Positions 59,036 to 64,000 of a stretch of 64,000 bases of DNA are shown here, piece by piece. Location of the stretch: positions 38,374-102,373 of the forward strand of contig JAFGLG010000006.1 of assembly GCA_016928155.1 (NCBI GenBank). Reading direction: 5' to 3'. This DNA is from Candidatus Woesearchaeota archaeon (GTDB lineage Archaea; Nanobdellota; Nanobdellia; Woesearchaeales; JAFGLG01). The notes under the pieces were generated by a model. The model was not told the DNA's origin, ran no database searches, and worked only from the letters and a program-made list of their open reading frames with translations. The position numbers and the translations under genes were made by a program. The number at the start of each line of letters is the position of its first letter. The first letter of the stretch is position 1.

Positions 59036-60223
59036 TTAATGCTCTTGAAGCCTTACTCTTAATTCTATTATCTCTAGCTTTGAGTTCTTTTTCGGTATTA
59101 TCTCGATCGCATTGTTGTCTTTCTTTATGAACTCGTCGATCAGTTTCCAGTATTTCCTGTCTCTCTGGTCTACATGCGTCTCATACCCATTGACCACGAT
59201 TGTGGCCTGCTTGTATTCTATGTCATCGACAAAGTCCATCGAGAGGTTTATGTCGAATTCGTTGTTGGCTACATCATTGTACTCGTCTGAGGTCAGGCTG
59301 AAGTAGTACACCGGGAATGATATGTCTTTCAGCTCTGTCTTGACCTGTATCCTGTCTATGACATAATTCCCTCTGGTGGTCCTGAATACTAGCTCATTCT
59401 CTCCGGTGGAGAGGAATCCTGGTGAGAACTCCAGAGGTATCAGGAGGCCGCAGTCAGGAACGCTTGAATAGAGATTGTGGTTGTTTATGTATATGTTAAG
59501 CTTGCCGACATCCCCGGCCTCGCATTCTGGGATGAACTTGAGCGTGGCCTTCTCGAGATTGTCTTTTTCAGTCGATGTCACGATGAATGTGTTCCTGCTT
59601 GTCTGCCTGCTTATGTCCTGGACATCTGCTGTGATCGACAGGTCCTTGATGATATACTCGTTTGTCTTCCAGAACTTCCATCCGACTGTCGATACTGAGA
59701 GCACTAGTTCGTTTGTCTCTGCCAGGTTTTTCTTGTCGAGCAGCACCGGAGCTGGTGATGTGGTCTCATCATCATATACTTTCTCGCCATTGAGATATAC
59801 GCTGAGTCTGCCTATGGCTTTCTCCCCTATTGTGAATCCCATCATCGTATTGTCTGTGTTGGGAAGGTCTTCGAATGTAAATGACACCCTTGCATCTTGC
59901 TTGTCGAACCACCCGTTTTTCACATAGATGTTGTTGACTTTCTTGATCAGGTTGGTCTCAGTGACTGCAAGCAGGGATAAGGATGCTATGTTGTGTATTA
60001 TCTCCTCTTCTCCGGATCCTTCGATTTTCCCGGGATTCTCCAGGAGGATTGTCCTCTCAGCAGTGTCATTACCCCCGTCATCACCGCCATAGCCTGTATA
60101 ATTTTCGCCGAGCAGTGCCTCTCTTTCAGATGGGGGGAGGAATAGTACATAAAGTAATATCAATGCAGCTAGAAGTGCGACAAATGTTGCAGCTGATGCT
60201 CCTGTCCCTTGTCCTTTTTTCAT
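59036..60223 (-). CDS. N-terminally anchored beta-rich surface protein
   Basis: The N-terminus MKKGQGTGASAATFVALLAALILLYVLFLPP is a class III-like/anchor sequence followed by SEREALLG, a pattern I associate with Woesearchaeota-type surface proteins. The outer ~330 residues are repeated beta sandwiches with SLSITADV-like strands and two Cys (PECEAG, PDCG). It is the first gene of the cluster; the SLT-domain gene starts 30 bp later. It may be the assembly's outer fibre or adaptor. Confidence 0.72.
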   Translation of the reverse strand: MKKGQGTGASAATFVALLAALILLYVLFLPPSEREALLGENYTGYGGDDGGNDTAERTILLENPGKIEGSGEEEIIHNIASLSLLAVTETNLIKKVNNIYVKNGWFDKQDARVSFTFEDLPNTDNTMMGFTIGEKAIGRLSVYLNGEKVYDDETTSPAPVLLDKKNLAETNELVLSVSTVGWKFWKTNEYIIKDLSITADVQDISRQTSRNTFIVTSTEKDNLEKATLKFIPECEAGDVGKLNIYINNHNLYSSVPDCGLLIPLEFSPGFLSTGENELVFRTTRGNYVIDRIQVKTELKDISFPVYYFSLTSDEYNDVANNEFDINLSMDFVDDIEYKQATIVVNGYETHVDQRDRKYWKLIDEFIKKDNNAIEIIPKKNSKLEIIELRVRLQEH

Positions 60224-60566
60224 CTACAGCCACCTTTTTTGCATAATTTATGTTAGTGTGCTTGCTTTGATTTGCTGATCTGCCCTTGGTTCGGGTATCT
60301 TACCAATATGGTCTTGGTATATAATATTTCAGTATTTGGTCTTTTTGGTCTTTTTAAAACAAATAACTTTATATATATATGTTTTTCTATTTTAGTAGCC
60401 GGATTTGTGATATTTTTGATTTAAAAGCCCTCTTCGCATATACTAATATGATTATATATGCTAATATAATTAAAATAGAAACAAAACAATGGTCTGGAAT
60501 TATGGGATTTTGTATTTATTGGATTTTGTATATATCCTGGCTTGTGCAGGTTGATAGGGGATTGGT
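60224..60566. promoter_or_regulatory. Divergent control region of the envelope cluster and pelA, with inverted and direct repeats
   Basis: The envelope operon's likely TATA is ATTATATACC on the minus strand (60317-60326). The inverted repeat TACCAA-7nt-TTGGTA (60301-60319) overlaps its downstream side, where a repressor would block transcription. Other signals: TTGGTCTTT twice in tandem (60336-60353), a second TATATATATATAAAG (minus, 60370-60382), and GGATTTTGTAT twice (60504, 60521). A plus-strand TATA (60528-60537) serves pelA. Confidence 0.55.
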
Positions 60567-61616
60567 ATGAGAATAATCTTTTCAGATTTCAGGAATGGCC
60601 TTGTGAAGCTGAAGGTTGAGGACTTGGATGATTTGTGGTATCTAAGCCAGATAATTGACCCAGGGGATGTCCTCTCTGGTCACAGCTACAGGAAGGTCCG
60701 CATCGAATCAGGAGAGCGCGGTCAGACTGTCAGGAAGAGCATTTTTGTGAAAATCAAGGCTGAGAAGATTGATTTCAGTGAACAGATGCTGAAGGTCAAT
60801 GGCACTGTGCTTGATGGCCCTGATGATGTGCCCCGGGGTTCTTATCATAGCCTGAATATTGAACTTGATACGGTTTTCAGCATTGAGAAAGAGAGATTCC
60901 CAGGATACCAGATTGAGAAGCTCAGGGAGGCTTCGGATTCTGCCAAGAGCGACCTGCTGATATGCATCTTTGACAGGGAGGAAGCGATCTTTGCTCTCCT
61001 CACCAGGAAGGGCTTCAGTGTGCTCAGTGAGCTCCATGGTGATGTCTCGAAAAAAGGTGAGCCTTCTGTGAAGGGTGAGAATTTTTATCAGAGGATAATT
61101 AAGACATTGTCTGATTATGATTTGAGATATCATACACCAAACATAATTGCCGCCAGTCCGTCATTCTGGAAGGATGAGCTGAACAGGGAGCTCAGGGATG
61201 ATGTGATAAAGAAGAAGATTGTGTTTGCCACCTGCTCGAGCGTGAAGGGAGAGGCCATCAATGAGATTCTCGGGAGAGAGGAGATAAAGGGTGTGTTGAA
61301 GAAGGACAGGGTTGCCAGGGAGACTTCATTGGTTGAAGAGCTGCTTAAGGAAATCTCGAAGGACAGTCTTGCTGTGTATGGGTTCAGGGAGACTTCCGAG
61401 ACTGTTGCCATGGGTGCTGTTTCGGTTCTGTTGGTCGCAGATTCTCTGATAAGGAAGACGAGGCAGGAGAACACTTTCAATGGCTTGGAAAGGGTCATGA
61501 AGCAGGCTGATTCGATGGGTGCTGATGTCCGCCTTATAGGTGCTGATTCAGAAGCAGGGAGGAAGCTTGAAGGTTTGGGGGGGATTGCCGCCATCTTAAG
61601 ATATAGGATAAGATGA
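60567..61616 (+). CDS. pelA: Pelota/Dom34 ribosome rescue factor
   Basis: Pelota recognises stalled ribosomes and, with aEF1A and ABCE1, splits them. The three eRF1-like domains are visible: the Sm-like N-domain (RKVRIESGERGQTVRKSIFVKIK), a middle domain around ASPSFWKDELNREL, and a C-domain with GADVRLIGADSEAGRKLEGLGGIAAILRYRI. It lacks the GGQ motif, as expected. At 349 residues it is full length. It stands alone and is divergent from the envelope cluster. Confidence 0.97.
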   Translation: MRIIFSDFRNGLVKLKVEDLDDLWYLSQIIDPGDVLSGHSYRKVRIESGERGQTVRKSIFVKIKAEKIDFSEQMLKVNGTVLDGPDDVPRGSYHSLNIELDTVFSIEKERFPGYQIEKLREASDSAKSDLLICIFDREEAIFALLTRKGFSVLSELHGDVSKKGEPSVKGENFYQRIIKTLSDYDLRYHTPNIIAASPSFWKDELNRELRDDVIKKKIVFATCSSVKGEAINEILGREEIKGVLKKDRVARETSLVEELLKEISKDSLAVYGFRETSETVAMGAVSVLLVADSLIRKTRQENTFNGLERVMKQADSMGADVRLIGADSEAGRKLEGLGGIAAILRYRIR

Positions 61617-61663
61617 TCTCTTTATGAGGTCTGTGCATTGCAGGCAGTGTTTTTGGCTATCCC

Positions 61664-63391
61664 TCATTCTTCTGACAGTGTCGATACATCCCCTATCTCC
61701 TGGCCGAGTTCTTTTGCTTTGAGCATCCTCCTCATTATCTTCCCTGATCTTGTCTTTGGCAGCTTTTCGACAACCTCTATCTCTCGGGGATAGGCGTGCC
61801 CTGCAAGGTGCTGCTTGACGAAATTCTTGATATCATCATATAGCTTCTTATCATAGCTGTATCCAGGGTTTAATACGACGAATGCCTTGATGATCTCCCC
61901 GCGGACCTCATCAGGCTTCCCTATCACTCCGGCCTCTGCTATCGCTGGATGCTCTAGCAGTGCGCTCTCGACTTCAAATGGCCCGACCCTCTCTCCGCTT
62001 GTCTTTATCACATCGTCTGCGCGCCCTATGAACCAGAAGTATCCGTCTTCGTCTTTCCTCGCCCTGTCGCCTGAGACATACCAGCCCTTCATGAAGTAGC
62101 TTTCATACTTCTCGGGTTTCTTGTATATCTCTTTCATCATTGAGGGCCATCCTGGCATGAATGCGAGATTGCCTTCTTTCCCTGGACCCAGTTCATCTCC
62201 TTGGTCGTCGATTATTGCTGCAGACAGTCCCGGGAAAGGTTTCCCCATGCTTCCGAGTCTTATGTCCATGCAGGGGTAGTTTGCCATCAGTATCCCTCCT
62301 GTCTCTGTCTGCCACCAGGTATCATGGAATGCAAGTCCGAATTCCTTGAGGCCCCATCTTATTGCCTCTGGATTGAGCGGCTCGCCGACAGATGCGAGAT
62401 GTCTCAGCGAGCCCAGGTCATACTTCTTACCTGTCTCGCTCTTTTTCTGCATCAGCATCCTTATTGCTGTCGGTGCTGTGTACCAGACATTCACTTTGTA
62501 TTTCTCGATGACCGAATACCATGCATCTAGGGAGAACTTCCCTGCATAGATCACCTGTGTTGCCTTGTTTGACCATGGCCCCAGTATCTCATAGGCTATC
62601 CCTGTCACCCATCCTGGGTCTGCTGTGCACCAGTAGATGTCGTCTTCATGCACATCCAGCACCCATTTTGCCGTGAGGTGGTCATGGGCTATCGCATGAT
62701 GCTTATGGATCACTCCCTTTGGTTTGCCTGTTGTGCCCGAGGTGTAGAGCATGAAGGCGCTGTCATCCTTGCCCATGTGTTCTGTCTCGAATTCTTCGCT
62801 GGCTGAGTCCATCTCGCTCCAGTAGCTTATGCCTCCTTCCGGATCCCCGCCGTCGATCAGCATCACATGCTTGAGGTTGGGCAGTTTATTCATTACCTTG
62901 TCAAGCCTTTCCTTTAGCTCTTTGTTGGTGACTATCGCGACAGCCTCGCTGTCGCCGAGCCTGTCGTAGAGAGCATCTGGTCCGAAGGCAGAGAAGAGTG
63001 TTCCTGCTATCGCGCCTGCCTTGAGTGCCCCCAGGAAGGATATGTATAGTTCTGGCACTCTTGGAAGGAAGAGGAATACTTTTTCTCCTCTTTTCACCCC
63101 GAGTTTCCTGATGGCATTCGCAAATTTGTTTGTGAGTTTTTTCATGTCTGAGAAGCTGTATTTTCTTTCCCAGCTCCCGTCGGTCCAGATGAGTGCTGTC
63201 TTGCCGCCGATTGAAGGGACATGCCTGTCTATGGCATTGTGCGCAGCATTCATCTTGCCGTCTTCAAAGAATTCAAGCTCTTTGTCAGCTATTGACCGGT
63301 CGAATGATGATCTTGCTGTATCATAGTCTTTCAGGTTGCATTTTTGGAGGCCTTTTATCCTCTCTGGCGAGTCTTTTTTCAGGATTTCCAC
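61664..63391 (-). CDS. acsA: Acetyl-CoA synthetase (AMP-forming)
   Basis: This ANL-family enzyme activates acetate to acetyl-CoA through acetyl-AMP. Motifs: YTSGTTGKPKGVIHKHH, WWQTETGGIL, YVSGDRARKDEDGYFWFIGRADDVIKTSG and the C-terminal catalytic Lys in RSGKIMRRM. The 575-residue length fits the shorter AcsA group. With the ATP-citrate lyase genes it gives the cell two routes to acetyl-CoA. It may use another short acid, but the WWQTETGG motif favours acetate. Confidence 0.9.
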   Translation of the reverse strand: MEILKKDSPERIKGLQKCNLKDYDTARSSFDRSIADKELEFFEDGKMNAAHNAIDRHVPSIGGKTALIWTDGSWERKYSFSDMKKLTNKFANAIRKLGVKRGEKVFLFLPRVPELYISFLGALKAGAIAGTLFSAFGPDALYDRLGDSEAVAIVTNKELKERLDKVMNKLPNLKHVMLIDGGDPEGGISYWSEMDSASEEFETEHMGKDDSAFMLYTSGTTGKPKGVIHKHHAIAHDHLTAKWVLDVHEDDIYWCTADPGWVTGIAYEILGPWSNKATQVIYAGKFSLDAWYSVIEKYKVNVWYTAPTAIRMLMQKKSETGKKYDLGSLRHLASVGEPLNPEAIRWGLKEFGLAFHDTWWQTETGGILMANYPCMDIRLGSMGKPFPGLSAAIIDDQGDELGPGKEGNLAFMPGWPSMMKEIYKKPEKYESYFMKGWYVSGDRARKDEDGYFWFIGRADDVIKTSGERVGPFEVESALLEHPAIAEAGVIGKPDEVRGEIIKAFVVLNPGYSYDKKLYDDIKNFVKQHLAGHAYPREIEVVEKLPKTRSGKIMRRMLKAKELGQEIGDVSTLSEE

Positions 63392-63834
63392 TATAGCACC
63401 TCGGGGCTTTTTATACCCCCTATTCCGGGTTTACTTAAAAGTTTTGCCCATTTGTCTTCAGTGTCATTTGTCCCCATTATTTTTTGGTCATCATTTATTT
63501 TGAGAAAAAGGTCTTGTTTAAAAACTATTTTTAAAGAACAGCGTGGTCATATTTGGTTTGTCTGTGACTTTACTGTGGCTTATCAGATGAAAGAAGACAA
63601 TATGCTTATCAGATAATATCTGTATTCTATTTGTTTTTATCTGCATAATGCTTGTTTTTATCTGCATAATATTTGTTTTCTACTCCGGAGTCGTGAAGTG
63701 ATTTTCCCTGTTTTTTCCTCTTATCAGAAGATAAAATGTGTAATTTAGTTTGCGGGTGAAAAAACGTAATATATTAATAGTAGTGGCATGTAAGGATTAC
63801 TGGACTTTTGTCTTATAAAAAGGAGGGGGAGTGA
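63392..63834. other. Intergenic region with tandem repeats between acsA and the TrmB-like gene
   Basis: This 443-bp region has no convincing gene. It contains a 21-bp direct repeat, TTGTTTTTATCTGCATAA plus three bases, at 63631 and 63652, with a third partial copy at 63673. A plus-strand TATA-like AATATATTAATAG (63768-63780) and a strong AGGAGGGGGA (63820-63829) precede the TrmB-like start. A 90-codon frame at 63344-63616 is antisense to acsA and is not credible. Confidence 0.6.
63631..63680. repeat. 21-bp tandem repeat (2.4 copies)
   Basis: Copies start at 63631, 63652 and 63673 (partial). The unit carries ATCTGCATAAT. It lies ~150-200 bp upstream of the TrmB-like gene and could be a regulator-binding array or simple slippage. 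Confidence 0.7.
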
Positions 63835-64000
63835 AATGATTGTCAAAGAAGAGTTTTTGAGCAGATTGAGAAGGTATTTTTCGCTGAATCTATATGAAGT
63901 TAAGATTTGGGCGGCGTTGTTGTCGAGGGGTGTGTCGACTGCTGGTGAGCTTTCTGATATCGCTAATGTTCCCAGGTCAAGGAGCTATGATGTTCTTGAA
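63835..64000 (+). CDS. TrmB-like transcription regulator (3' truncated by the window edge)
   Basis: The ATG at 63835 follows AGGAGGGGGA. The 55 visible residues, including NLYEVKIWAALLSRGVSTAGELSD and NVPRSRSYDVLE, are the N-terminal winged helix typical of TrmB sugar-responsive regulators. The recognition helix covers VPRSRSYD. The effector domain lies outside the window. Upstream tandem repeats may be its own control site, and the divergent acsA gene is a possible target. Confidence 0.78.

Noticed and set aside
55880..60223. Complete type IV secretion system
   Set aside because: A polytopic protein, an SLT domain and lipoproteins recall VirB6, VirB1 and VirB7, but no VirB4, VirB11 or coupling ATPase lies in or next to the cluster.
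1..64000. CRISPR array, insertion sequence or prophage
   Set aside because: No regularly spaced repeats, transposase, integrase or phage structural gene was found; the few direct repeats have only two or three copies.

Overview
The window is a gene-dense archaeal chromosome segment, probably from a DPANN lineage of the Woesearchaeota/Pacearchaeota type. The archaeal assignment rests on an Orc1/Cdc6 replication initiator, RFC small subunit, CDC48 and PAN ATPases, GatD/GatE, RtcB with archease, Pelota, archaeal TyrS and TruD, DRG and archaeal YchF GTPases, a PIN-ATPase-KH protein, an OapA/B/C-like set, a BHB-type tRNA intron, and many start codons about 25 nt behind a TATA box. The DPANN placement is inferred from several proteins that look lineage-specific, such as one with an N-terminus of the type KKGQG...LYVLFLPP, and from a bacterial-type adenylate kinase. 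No insertion sequence, CRISPR array or prophage was seen. Two tRNA genes are present: Val(CAC), and Thr(UGU) with an intron.

Layout. 0-7.3 kb: transglutaminase-like protein (cut by the window edge), DRG GTPase, PIN-ATPase-KH protein, SerS and two small membrane proteins. 7.3-10.9 kb: a structured non-coding segment, Orc1/Cdc6, acylphosphatase, a cluster of very small ORFs, TsaC and a phosphoesterase. 10.9-13.2 kb: archease, RtcB and a third protein that looks like a diverged archease. 13.2-15.8 kb: pilin-like and membrane proteins beside tRNA-Val. 15.8-19.8 kb: a radical SAM protein, TatD, a membrane DsbA, a membrane-bound winged-helix regulator and a SecB-like protein. 19.9-26 kb: CDC48, Nif3-like protein, GatD, GatE. 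26-28.4 kb: a glycosidase-fold protein and TruD.

28.4-36.4 kb holds one long minus-strand gene string: GlmM, an inositol-monophosphatase/FBPase-family enzyme, three genes that together make up an ATP-citrate lyase (citryl-CoA synthetase beta, alpha, citryl-CoA lyase), a GlmU-type enzyme and GlmS. Read as a pathway it supplies fructose-6-P and acetyl-CoA and converts them to UDP-GlcNAc. Next come an HTH/S-layer-domain fusion, adenylate kinase, tRNA-Thr, YchF, a macrodomain protein with the OapA/B/C-like set, a putative zincin, PAN, an M24 peptidase, TldD/TldE, TyrS, a PRC-barrel protein and RFC.

52.9-60.2 kb is the most unusual block: five minus-strand genes for an envelope-located assembly. 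They are an anchored beta-rich protein, a 1041-residue polytopic protein with an embedded lytic-transglycosylase (SLT) domain, and three tandem paralogous lipoproteins. An inverted repeat lies beside a candidate TATA box for this operon. The window ends with Pelota, an AMP-forming acetyl-CoA synthetase and the start of a TrmB-like regulator.
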